Shown: one piece after another, positions 42,402-51,115 of the stretch
How the letters are laid out: each line of letters begins with the position of its first letter
How positions within the stretch are numbered: position 1 is the stretch's first letter
Assembly (NCBI GenBank): GCA_963721305.1
Contig: CAVRIR010000006.1
Coordinates: 1 to 64,000 of the forward strand
Direction: 5' to 3'
Length of the DNA stretch: 64,000 bases
From: DATAES01 sp963721305
GTDB lineage: Bacteria; Actinomycetota; Acidimicrobiia; Acidimicrobiales; JACDCH01
Made by a program: the position numbers and the translations under genes
The notes under the pieces: generated by a model
What the model saw: only the letters and a program-made list of their open reading frames with translations
Told to the model about the DNA's origin: nothing
The model's database searches: none

Positions 42402-43820
42402 ATGGCGGTTGTTCCGCATGCAAGCGTCGACGAACGCAAAGCACTGGGGAAAGCAGCACGCAACGAGGTCGGCCCGTCGGGTCATTCTGGATGGGAACCC
42501 TCGGCAGGCCGTCGTGACTCGGTGGCGTTGCTCGAGGAGCAGAACAGCACGCGTGAGGCCGATCTGGTGCCGGTCCGTCACGGGCGCATGATGGTGTCGC
42601 CCTTCACGTTCTATCGGGGCGCCGCCAAGATCATGGCTGCTGATCTGAAGGACACGCCGAGGGCAGGACTGAACGTGCAACTGTGCGGCGACGCGCACTT
42701 GTCGAACTTCGGTGCGTTCGCCTCCCCCGAACGCACCTTGTTGTTCGACCTGAACGACTTTGACGAGACCTTGCCCGGCCCCTTCGAGTACGACGTGAAG
42801 CGCATGGCGGCAAGCTTCACAATCGCGGCGCGCAACAACGGCTTCACCAACGTTGATACGCGCGCGGTCACCGTCGAGTCAGTGGCCGCATATCGCCAAG
42901 CGATGGCCGACTTCGCTGAGATGCGCACGCTGGACGTTTGGTACTCGCGTATCACCGAACAAGACGTGACGGGCGAGATCGCCCAGACCGTACGCGCGAC
43001 GAAGGACAAGACCGACAAGCGTCTGGCCAAGACCGCGGTAACAACCGCGCAGAAGGCACACACCCGCGACAGCCTGCAAGCCCTCTCGAAACTCGCCGAA
43101 TACGTCGACGGCCATTACCGGATCGTGAGTCAGCCCCCGCTCGTCGTCCCCGCCCGCGATGTCATGGACGCGTTCGACGTCTCGGCCGACGAGATCGAGC
43201 GCGTGATTCACGAACAGTTCCGCGCCTACCGAGCCACGTTGCAGCACGACCGGCGCAGACTGCTGGAGCGGTTCGAGGTCGTGGACGTCGCCCGCAAGGT
43301 CGTGGGAGTCGGCAGCGTCGGCACTCGCGCCTTCATCGTCTTGCTCCAGGGCCGCGACCAGCAAGACCCGCTGTTCCTGCAAATCAAAGAGGCAACCGCG
43401 TCGGTCCTCGAAGATCACCTGCCCAGGAGCCCCTTCAGGCAACCCGGCGAGCGCGTCGTGCAGGGTCAACGGCTGATGCAGGCCGCGAGCGACATCTTCT
43501 TGGGTTGGACCAAAGGGGAGGAGGCCAACCGCTACATGTACTGGCGGCAACTACGCGACATGAAGGCATCAGCCGCCGTCGAGAACATGCCGCCAAGTGG
43601 TCTCGCCTTCTACGCGCGTCTGTGCGGTCAGACGCTGGCGCGGGCACACGCTCGCTCCGGCGACCCGGTCACCATCGCCGCCTACCTCGGCAAGAAGGAC
43701 CGCTTCGAGCAGTCAATCGCCGACTTCTCGAAGCGGTATGCCGATCAGAACGAGCGCGACTATCAAGCATTCACCAACGCCGTCCGCACGGGACGACTGC
43801 AAGCGACCGAAGGACTCTGA
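42402..43820 (+). CDS. DUF2252-domain protein
   Basis: 472 residues, a complete family member. RHGRMMVSPFTFYRGAAKIM, LCGDAHLSNFGAFASPERTL (kinase-like GDxHxxNFG motif), FDLNDFDETLPGPFEYDVKR and LARAHARSGDPVTIAAYLGK are the conserved blocks. The fold resembles aminoglycoside-phosphotransferase-like kinases. Substrate unknown. An aggaggt site precedes the start. Confidence 0.92.
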   Translation: MAVVPHASVDERKALGKAARNEVGPSGHSGWEPSAGRRDSVALLEEQNSTREADLVPVRHGRMMVSPFTFYRGAAKIMAADLKDTPRAGLNVQLCGDAHLSNFGAFASPERTLLFDLNDFDETLPGPFEYDVKRMAASFTIAARNNGFTNVDTRAVTVESVAAYRQAMADFAEMRTLDVWYSRITEQDVTGEIAQTVRATKDKTDKRLAKTAVTTAQKAHTRDSLQALSKLAEYVDGHYRIVSQPPLVVPARDVMDAFDVSADEIERVIHEQFRAYRATLQHDRRRLLERFEVVDVARKVVGVGSVGTRAFIVLLQGRDQQDPLFLQIKEATASVLEDHLPRSPFRQPGERVVQGQRLMQAASDIFLGWTKGEEANRYMYWRQLRDMKASAAVENMPPSGLAFYARLCGQTLARAHARSGDPVTIAAYLGKKDRFEQSIADFSKRYADQNERDYQAFTNAVRTGRLQATEGL

Positions 43821-43836
43821 GCGACAGTCGTGAGAC

Positions 43837-44208
43837 TCAGGACGCTCCGGACGCGGGCGGGTCAGATGCGCGCCATCGGTTCCATGGCCACATCCCGTCG
43901 ATCTCGACCTCAAGCGAGAAACTCAACACCACACGGATCGCGACGATGATCCCGAGGATCCCGACGCTCTCCAACGTCGGCGCGACCACAATCGTCCCGA
44001 TGATGTCCGCAATGATCAACACTTCGAGGCCGAGCAAGATGACTCGGCCCAAGTCCCTTCGCAAGTCGGCGAAGGACTCCTGATGGCGATGCCTCACCAC
44101 CTCATTCCCGAAACGAACGAAGGCGCCGAGTGCTCCGACGACCAAGATCGTCGCCCCCACGACCTCGACGACGTCGACGACATGGGAGAAGAAGTCGCGG
44201 TACGTCAT
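43837..44208 (-). CDS. DUF1622 membrane protein
   Basis: 123 residues with three helices: VVDVVEVVGATILVVGALGA, LGRVILLGLEVLIIADIIGT and SVGILGIIVAIRVVLSFSLE. The sequence between (RRDLGRVILLGLEVLIIADI, RVVLSFSLEVEI) is typical of DUF1622, a small integral membrane family of unknown role. It is divergent from the SulP gene and convergent with DUF2252. Confidence 0.82.
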   Translation of the reverse strand: MTYRDFFSHVVDVVEVVGATILVVGALGAFVRFGNEVVRHRHQESFADLRRDLGRVILLGLEVLIIADIIGTIVVAPTLESVGILGIIVAIRVVLSFSLEVEIDGMWPWNRWRASDPPASGAS

Positions 44209-44270
44209 GACGCAACGCTAGTGAGCGGAAAAGCTGGGGCTCACATCGACCTTCGCTAGGACGCGCGCGC

Positions 44271-45941
44271 ATGTCTCGTTCACAGTCGCGTTGGCGTGAC
44301 ACGGCGCGCCAGGACCTCAGGGCCGGGGTCGTACTCGGCGTCGAAAGCGTTCCCGACGGTCTCGCGACGGGACTGCTGGCAGGGGTCAATCCGCTCGCCG
44401 GCGTCTACGGGTACATGGTCGGCACGGTGGCGGGCGCGGTGGCGACGTCGTCGGCGTTCATGGCGGTCCAGGGAACGGGCGCGATGGCGATCGTCGTCGC
44501 CGACGTCTCAGCGGTGCATCACGACAGCAATCCAGACCGGGCACTGTTCACGCTGTCGGTACTGACGGGCATCGTCATGCTGACGGCGGGTTTGTTGAAG
44601 CTCGGTGCCGTGCTGCGCTTCGTGTCGAACGCGGTCATGGTCGGCTTCATCAACGCGGTCGGCGTGAACATCGTTCTCGGGCAACTGTCGAATCTCACCG
44701 GCTACAGCTCGAACCGCGGGTCGCGCCTGACGCGCGCGCTCGACACCTTGCTCCATCCCGGTCGGCTCGACGGAAAGACGCTCATCATCGGGCTAACAAC
44801 AATCGTCTTGATCGTCGCGCTCGAGCGCACCCGGCTCGGACCGCTCGGTCTGGTTGCCGCGGTGTTCGTGACCTCCGCGGCTGTGAAGGGACTGGACTGG
44901 CCGGTCGCGACCGTTGGCGACCTCGGCGCGACGCTCGGCTCTCTTCCCCGCCCGCAGCTTCCTGACCTGACGGTCGTACCGTCGCTCCTGGTACCTGCGC
45001 TGTCACTCGCGCTCGTAGGCCTCGTGCAGGGCGCCGGAATCTCGGCCAACTTCCCCAACGACGACGGCAGCTACCCAGATGCGTCCCGCGACTTCGTCGG
45101 GCAGGGCGTCGCCAACATCGCCGCCGGCGCACTCGAAGGGATGCCGGTCGGCGGATCGGTCTCCGCCTCCGCGTTGAACAAGGCTGCGGGAGCCCGCACC
45201 CGCGCGTCCCTGGTGTTCGCCGGCCTCATGATGGCCGTGATCATCGTGGCCTTCGGCGAGGTCATCGGATCGATCGCCATGCCGGCGCTCGCCGGTCTGC
45301 TGATGCTGGTCGGGTTCCGGACGATCAAGCCCGCCGATCTCGCGTCGGTCTGGCGTACCGGGCGCATGCAACAGATCGTCCTCGCGACGACCTTCCTTCT
45401 CACGATCGTGATTCCGCTCCAGTACGCGGTGCTCGCCGGCGTCGGGCTCTCAGTCGTCCTGTACACCGTCGGTCAGTCGAACAAGGTCGCCATGAAACGT
45501 CGGATGTTCGACACGGATGGACACGTCACCGAAGCCGCCCCACCGTCGCAACTACCTGCCAACGAGGTCGTGGTGCTGCAGCCGTATGGCAGCCTCTTCT
45601 TCGCCGCAGTTCCGACCTTCGAAGCCGCGCTCCCAGTTGCCACGCCGCAATCACGAAACACGGTGGTCATCTTGCGGCTGCGGGAACGCAGCGACCTCGG
45701 CTCGACCTTCATCGATTTGCTCCGGCGCTACGCCGAAAGCCTCCGGAACGTGGGATCGAAGCTGGTGATCGTTTCGGTCAACGAACAGCTCGCCGAGCAA
45801 CTGTGCGCTACCGGCCTCGTCGAGTTCCTCGGCGCCGACAACCTGTACAGGTCGACCGAACGAGTTGGCGCCGCCATGGAACGGGCCTACCAGGACGCGA
45901 CGACCTGGGTCGCCGCCCAAGAGAAAGAAACCGGGCAATGA
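44271..45941 (+). CDS. SulP-family anion (sulfate) permease with STAS domain
   Basis: 556 residues. The membrane part (residues ~10-410) begins RQDLRAGVVLGVESVPDGLA, the SulP entry motif, and includes GQGVANIAAGALEGMPVGGS, the conserved anion-site segment. The C-terminal ~130 residues form a STAS domain (PYGSLFFAAVPTFEAALPVA; VILRLRERSDLGSTFIDLLR). The likely substrate is sulfate, supported by the arylsulfatase gene starting 10 bases after its stop. Confidence 0.9.
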   Translation: MSRSQSRWRDTARQDLRAGVVLGVESVPDGLATGLLAGVNPLAGVYGYMVGTVAGAVATSSAFMAVQGTGAMAIVVADVSAVHHDSNPDRALFTLSVLTGIVMLTAGLLKLGAVLRFVSNAVMVGFINAVGVNIVLGQLSNLTGYSSNRGSRLTRALDTLLHPGRLDGKTLIIGLTTIVLIVALERTRLGPLGLVAAVFVTSAAVKGLDWPVATVGDLGATLGSLPRPQLPDLTVVPSLLVPALSLALVGLVQGAGISANFPNDDGSYPDASRDFVGQGVANIAAGALEGMPVGGSVSASALNKAAGARTRASLVFAGLMMAVIIVAFGEVIGSIAMPALAGLLMLVGFRTIKPADLASVWRTGRMQQIVLATTFLLTIVIPLQYAVLAGVGLSVVLYTVGQSNKVAMKRRMFDTDGHVTEAAPPSQLPANEVVVLQPYGSLFFAAVPTFEAALPVATPQSRNTVVILRLRERSDLGSTFIDLLRRYAESLRNVGSKLVIVSVNEQLAEQLCATGLVEFLGADNLYRSTERVGAAMERAYQDATTWVAAQEKETGQ

Positions 45942-45951
45942 GCCTGTCAAG

Positions 45952-48401
45952 ATGTCCCTACCGAGTCTCGGCGATGACGAGGAGACGAGCGTGAGCGATC
46001 TCGATCGGACCAATCTGCCGATCCGCCGGAAGGCGTTCGGCGGAGTCGTCAACCGAACCCTCGACGGTTCCCAGCCCGATTGGAACCTCATCGGACACCC
46101 CACCCCGCCCAACGGCGCGCCGAACGTGCTGGTCGTCCTCATCGACGACGCCGGCTTCGGCAACCCGAGCACTTTTGGCGGGCCGATCCAGACACCCAAC
46201 TACACGCGTGCCGCCGAACGCGGGGCGCGCTACAACCGATTCCATGTCACGGCGCTGTGCTCCCCCACTCGCGCCGCCCTGTTGACGGGACGCAACAATC
46301 ACGCTGTCGGGTTCGGTTCCATCGGCGAGTTCGCCGGGGGTTTCGAGGGGTACTCGGCGATCCTGCCGCGCGACTGTGCGCCGCTGCCTCGGATCCTGCG
46401 CGACAACGGTTACAGCACAGCGGCGTTCGGAAAATGGCACCTCACACCCGATGGTCAACAAGGGCCGGCCGGACCGTTCGACCGGTGGCCGAACAGTTGG
46501 GGCTTCGATCACTTCTACGGGATCCTCGGTGGCGGCTCGAGTCAATGGGATCCGTGCCTGACCGAGAATCAGAAGATCATCGGGACCGATCCCGCTTTCT
46601 ACAACGACGAGCACCCGTACTACTTCCCCGACGCGATGGCCGACCGCACGATCGAGTGGTTGCACGGCATTCGCGCCCAAGATGCGCAGAAACCGTTCTT
46701 CGTCTACTTCTCGACCGGCTGCAGCCACGCGCCCCACCATGTGGCGAAGGAGTGGGCCGACAGATACAAAGGAAAGTTCGATCAAGGCTGGGACAAGCTC
46801 CGCGAGGAGACGTTCGCCCGCCAGAAGGAACTCGGTGTCATCCCCGCGAATACGGAGCTCACGCCCCGTGCCTCAGCGTTCCCGGCCTGGGACGACGTCT
46901 CCGAGAACCTGCAGCGGTTCTACGCGCGACAGATGGAGGTGTATGCCGGCTACTCCGAGAACGCTGACCACAATGTCGGACGGGTGATCGATGCGATCGA
47001 CGAACTGGGGGAGCTCGACAACACGGTGATCGTGTGGATCTGGGGCGACAACGGCGCCAGCATGGAGGGGACGATCACCGGTTCGTTCAACGAGCTGACG
47101 ATGCAGAACGGCATCCCCCTCACCGATGAGACGCAGCTGCAGCTCTCCGAGCTCTATGGCGGTCTCGACGCGTGGGGGGCTTCGGGGATGATGGATCCGC
47201 ACTACGGCGCGGCGTGGGCGTGGGCCGGCAATGCACCGTTCCAGTGGGGCAAGCAGGTCGGCTCGCACCTCGGGGGACGCGCAACCCGATGGTCGTGCAG
47301 TGGCCCGCCCGGATCAAGGACGGCGGCGGACTTCGTTCGCAGTTCACCCACGTCATCGACGTGGCTCCGACCATTCTCGATCTCGCCGGGATCCCGACGC
47401 CGGCCAGTGTCGACGGCATCGCTCAAGAACCAATGCACGGCACGACGTTCGCGGCGTCGCTGACCGACGAACACGCGCGGGAACATCGCACGCAGCAGTA
47501 CTTCGAGACCATCGGCAACCGCGCGATGTACAAGGACGGCTGGTGGCTCGCGGTGAAGACGGCGCGCATCCCTTGGGTCCTCACAGCAGAGGCGTTGGCG
47601 CCGTTCGCACCGGGCGTCTGGGACCCGGACGCCGACCCCGCGGAGCTGTACTACCTCCCCGACGACTTCAGCCAGGCGAACGATCTCGCCGGCGCGCACC
47701 CGGACAAGGTCGAGGAGCTCAAGGCCCTGTTCTGGGAGGAAGCCGAGCGGTACAAGGTGCTACCGCTGCTCGCTGCACTCTCGACGTTCTTCGGCATGCT
47801 GCCTCCGATCCCCGACGACACGAGGTTCGAGTTTCGCGGGGACGTGGAAAATGTCATGCCCGGCATGATCCCGAGGGTCTACAACCGCTCGTACTCCATT
47901 TCCGCGGAGCTGGTGATCCCCGACGGCGGCGCCGAAGGAGTCATCGTCGCGGAGGCCGACCATCTCGGCGGATTCACCTTGTACGTGAAGGACGGCAAGC
48001 TCCGCCACACCTACTCCATGATGGGCGTACTCGTCTTCAAGCAGGTCGCCGAGGAGGACCTCCCGACGGGCGAGGTGACCGTACGGATGGAGTTCGCCGC
48101 CGACGCCGCGACGCCGGCCACCGGCGGCGAAGTCACGTTGTTCATCGGCGATCGGCCCGTCGGCGGCGGGCACATGGACCACACCGTCCCGGTACGGTTC
48201 TCCGGCTACGCCGGCATGGACATCGGTCGAGACAACGGCGGCGTTGTCGATCTCGACTATGAGAACGAGAAGCCGTTCGCCTTCACCGGGACGGTCAAGA
48301 AGGTCGTCTTCGATATCAAGCCGCACCCGTCGGAGCAAGACGCGATCGACCTGCACGCTGCCGAGCAACACGGGCAAGCCGCGCACGCCCTCTCCTCATG
48401 A
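45952..48401 (+). CDS. Arylsulfatase, one frameshift
   Basis: Starts at ATG 45952. NVLVVLIDDAGFGNPSTFGG holds the Asp pair of the metal site. The signature LCSPTRAALLTGRNNHAVGF contains the Cys (CxPxR) that must become formylglycine. GKWHL and WIWGDNGASMEG complete the active site. At ~47272, in ctcgggggacgcg, one G is missing from the homopolymer; the next frame resumes at TRNPMVVQWPARIKDGGGLR and runs to 48401. With one base added it has 816 residues, including the long C-terminal beta domain of large arylsulfatases. No signal peptide is visible, so it may act in the cytoplasm. Confidence 0.9.
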
Positions 48402-49732
48402 GCATCCCGTCCGAATCGCACACGCCGGTGCGGTTCGGACGAACACGCGCCGAGCTTCAACACGGGCCCGCAATGCCGACGGCACGGCCGGCCTCGGTGC
48501 CCGACCGCTTCCACGTGCTCGCCAAACCGAGCGGTCCGATCTGCAATCTCGACTGCGAGTACTGCTTCTTTCTGTCGAAGGAGCGCCTGTATCCCGGTGA
48601 CCGGTTCCGGATGGACGACGACGTGCTCCGCGAGTATCTGCGCCAGCTACTCGAGTCGCACACCGACGGCGACGTCACCATCGCGTGGCAGGGCGGCGAG
48701 CCGACGCTCATGGGCGTCGACTTCTTCATTCGAGGGATCGAGATCATCGAGGAGCTGCGGCGGCCGAGCCAGCGGATCGAGCACACGATCCAGACCAACG
48801 GCACGCTGCTCACCGACGAGTGGTGCGCGTTCCTGAAACGCAACGACTTTCTTGTCGGGATCAGCATCGACGGCCCGCCCGGGATGCACGACGCCTACCG
48901 CGTCGACAAGAAGGGCCGACCGACCTTCGACCGTGTGCTGCGCGGCTACGAGCGCCTGCAACGACACGGCGTCGACACGAACATCCTCTGCACCGTGAAT
49001 CGCGCCAACCAGGACCACGGCCTCGAGGTGTACCGATACCTCCGAGACGACCTCGGCGCGCGCTTCCTACAGCTCATTCCCATCGTCGAGCGCGACAACG
49101 ACACGGGTTTCCAAGAGGGGGACCAGGTCACCAACCGATCGGTCGAACCGGAAGCGTGGGGCCGCTTCCTCGTCGCGGTGTTCGACGAGTGGGTGTGCCA
49201 CGACGTGGGCACGGTGTTCGTCACGACGTTCGACAGCGCGCTCGCCTCGTGGTGCGGGCTGCCACAACTCGTGTGCATCTTCGGCGAGACCTGCGGGAAC
49301 GCGGTCGCCCTCGAACACAACGGCGACCTGTACTCGTGCGATCACTTCGTCGAGCCCGACTACTTGCTCGGAAACATCAAAGAGACACATCTCCTCGACC
49401 TGCTCGCCTCACCCCAACAGCGCGCCTTCGGCGAGGCCAAACGCGACACCCTTCCGCGATACTGCCAGGAATGCGACGTTCGTTTCGCCTGCAACGGTGA
49501 ATGCCCCAAGAACCGATTCACGCTGACACCTGATGGCGAGCCCGGCCTCAACTACCTCTGCGCCGGCTACAAGTCGTTCTTCACCCATGCCGATGGCCTG
49601 ATGCGCGTCATGGCCGACCTCCTGCGACAAGGACGCTACGCCGACGAGGTTCGCGATGTCATCACGAACACGGGCCGAAACGAGCCCTGTCCGTGCGGAA
49701 GCGGCCGCAAGGCAAAGCACTGCCACCGATGA
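48398..49732 (+). CDS. Anaerobic sulfatase-maturating radical SAM enzyme with SEC-C tail
   Basis: 444 residues, overlapping the sulfatase stop by ATGA. The radical SAM motif CNLDCEYCFF (CxxxCxxC) binds the cluster that cleaves SAM, and TIAWQGGEPTLMGVDFF is the family GGEP loop. C-terminal SPASM cysteines are present (WCGLPQLVCIFGETCGNA; DTLPRYCQECDVRFACNGEC). It converts the sulfatase Cys to formylglycine without oxygen. The last ~20 residues, NEPCPCGSGRKAKHCHR, are a SEC-C zinc motif, an uncommon addition that may help it find its substrate. Confidence 0.92.
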   Translation: MSIPSESHTPVRFGRTRAELQHGPAMPTARPASVPDRFHVLAKPSGPICNLDCEYCFFLSKERLYPGDRFRMDDDVLREYLRQLLESHTDGDVTIAWQGGEPTLMGVDFFIRGIEIIEELRRPSQRIEHTIQTNGTLLTDEWCAFLKRNDFLVGISIDGPPGMHDAYRVDKKGRPTFDRVLRGYERLQRHGVDTNILCTVNRANQDHGLEVYRYLRDDLGARFLQLIPIVERDNDTGFQEGDQVTNRSVEPEAWGRFLVAVFDEWVCHDVGTVFVTTFDSALASWCGLPQLVCIFGETCGNAVALEHNGDLYSCDHFVEPDYLLGNIKETHLLDLLASPQQRAFGEAKRDTLPRYCQECDVRFACNGECPKNRFTLTPDGEPGLNYLCAGYKSFFTHADGLMRVMADLLRQGRYADEVRDVITNTGRNEPCPCGSGRKAKHCHR

Positions 49733-49821
49733 GACAGCCCGTCGCATCGCGACAACTGCGCGCGTCCGACTGCGGCTCGGACCCGGCCCACTGACCCCAA
49801 CTCCGAGGTCGGACTGAAACT

Positions 49822-49912
49822 GAAACGTGTTCTCGCGCGCGTAACCAAACGCGTAACTCCACCGCGCGCGTGAGACTGCAGCAACTGCTGAGACGACATC
49901 GGAGACTCGACA
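49822..49912 (+). repeat. Dispersed att-like repeat, half copy D
   Basis: Only the left half of the repeat is present: octamers CGCGTAAC-CAAA-CGCGTAAC and the next ~55 bases (gcgcgtgagactgcagca...tgagacgacatcggagac), closest to copy C. The spacer and tRNA-like half are missing and unrelated sequence follows. It lies 90 bases after the maturase gene. Confidence 0.7.
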
Positions 49913-49985
49913 GGATCTTCGGGCGTATGCGGAAGGCCGGCCTGAGCCGCTCGCGACTCAACCACGCTCGGAGCCTGTACGCGCC

Positions 49986-50580
49986 GTGGTACCGGCCCCG
50001 AAGGTTTTCGGCGGGCTGCTCGTTGCAGCGGTACTCGCCTCGTGTGGAGCCGGTGGGAAGACGGCCAACGAGTCGACCTCCGCATCCTCTGCGTCCTCAC
50101 TACGACCCGCGAGCGAAGCGCGGTCGAGTTCAAGTGAGGCGAAATTTGTCGAAGGTTTCGCCAGGCCAGCCCGCTGAGTTCTTGGGGGCTGAAGGTCTCC
50201 GTGTCGACCATGGCGGTGGGCGGCGACTCATCCCGGCCATGGCTGATCGTGCATGTCCGCGCAGAGAACGCCGGGACGAAAGACCTGACAAACCCGGAGC
50301 TCGGAATCGTGTGTGCCGGTAACGACGAAACCGGCGGGAGGCAGACTCGACCTTCAAGCTCGATAAACCTCTGCCCGCGGGATCCTTCGATGAAGGCGAC
50401 GTCAACCCGTTGTTGCCCGGTGACAGCAGGACCGGCAAGTCAGTTCCGGAGTGCAAGACGCCTGCGGTGGTGCACGCTTCGGTCTCGTGGTTCTCGTTGA
50501 GCAGCGGTGGACCCCAGGGCGGTGAGTGGCCGGTCGCGGACGGTCTTGTTGCCCAGATGAACGCGGCACGAAAGCAGTAG
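49986..50580 (+). pseudogene. Lipoprotein with Ig-like domain, multiply frameshifted
   Basis: The GTG at 49986 opens VPAPKVFGGLLVAAVLASCG, a lipoprotein signal with lipobox LASC. The Ser-rich linker ends near 50150. In a second frame GLKVSVSTMAVGGDSSRPWL and IVHVRAENAGTKDLTNPELG form a DUF4352-like beta domain. In a third frame STFKLDKPLPAGSFDEGDVN runs to TAG at 50580 (VAQMNAARKQ). At least two frameshifts, near 50165 and 50340, are needed. Intact it would be a ~195-residue surface lipoprotein, often a partner of secreted or resistance systems. Confidence 0.6.
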
Positions 50581-50879
50581 CTCTCGCAGCGCACGTAACC
50601 GTTGCGTCGATTCGAGACGGACACGCCGTCGTTTGCCTCGTCGAGGATGGAGTCGACGTACGAATCAACGGGACGTGCACCGAGATCGTGTCGGCAACTT
50701 CCGAGAGGTTCGCTGGCACGCCATAACCCGCCGCTCAAGGCGGGGGTACCCGCCTTGGGCAATCGCCCCCGCTCGGTGCCCGCCGGTCAGTCCAAGGGTC
50801 AGGTGGTCGGCACGTCCGAGCATTCGAATTGGCGTTCTACAGTTGATCGGTGGCGGTGAAGCGGACTGGGTTCGAAAAG

Positions 50880-51060
50880 GCATACTCACTCGAGCGTCCG
50901 CGACCAGCCGAGGTCCGCGTACCGCGTGGTCACGATGTGGCCAAGGTTGATGAGGATGCCGAGGACGACCCGCGCGGCAACGACCAGAGGTACGTCGCCG
51001 GCGCAAACGGAGTCCCATCGCCGCTGCTCGTAAGTCGGCCCGGTGACACCGACAAGTCGG
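50880..51060 (-). pseudogene. Inverted partial copy of the 51.1-kb membrane gene
   Basis: On the minus strand VPLVVAARVVLGILINLGHI and then VTTRYADLGWSRTLE correspond closely to VPLVVAVPVLLGVLIALGRI and LSTRYPELGNTQAVADD encoded on the plus strand from ~51.24 kb. Only the first membrane helix and the following loop are present. The two copies are arranged head to head, about 240 bases apart, so this is a partial inverted duplication. Confidence 0.55.
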
Positions 51061-51115
51061 GGGCGCAGCTCTGCTTGGACGAGGCGCATCCGTCGGCGCG
51101 CACCCGAGCAGGAAG

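Noticed and set aside
50526..50726. 66-codon frame after the lipoprotein
   Set aside because: It begins inside the lipoprotein C-terminus in another frame and shows no domain. The end has some protein character, but not enough to call.
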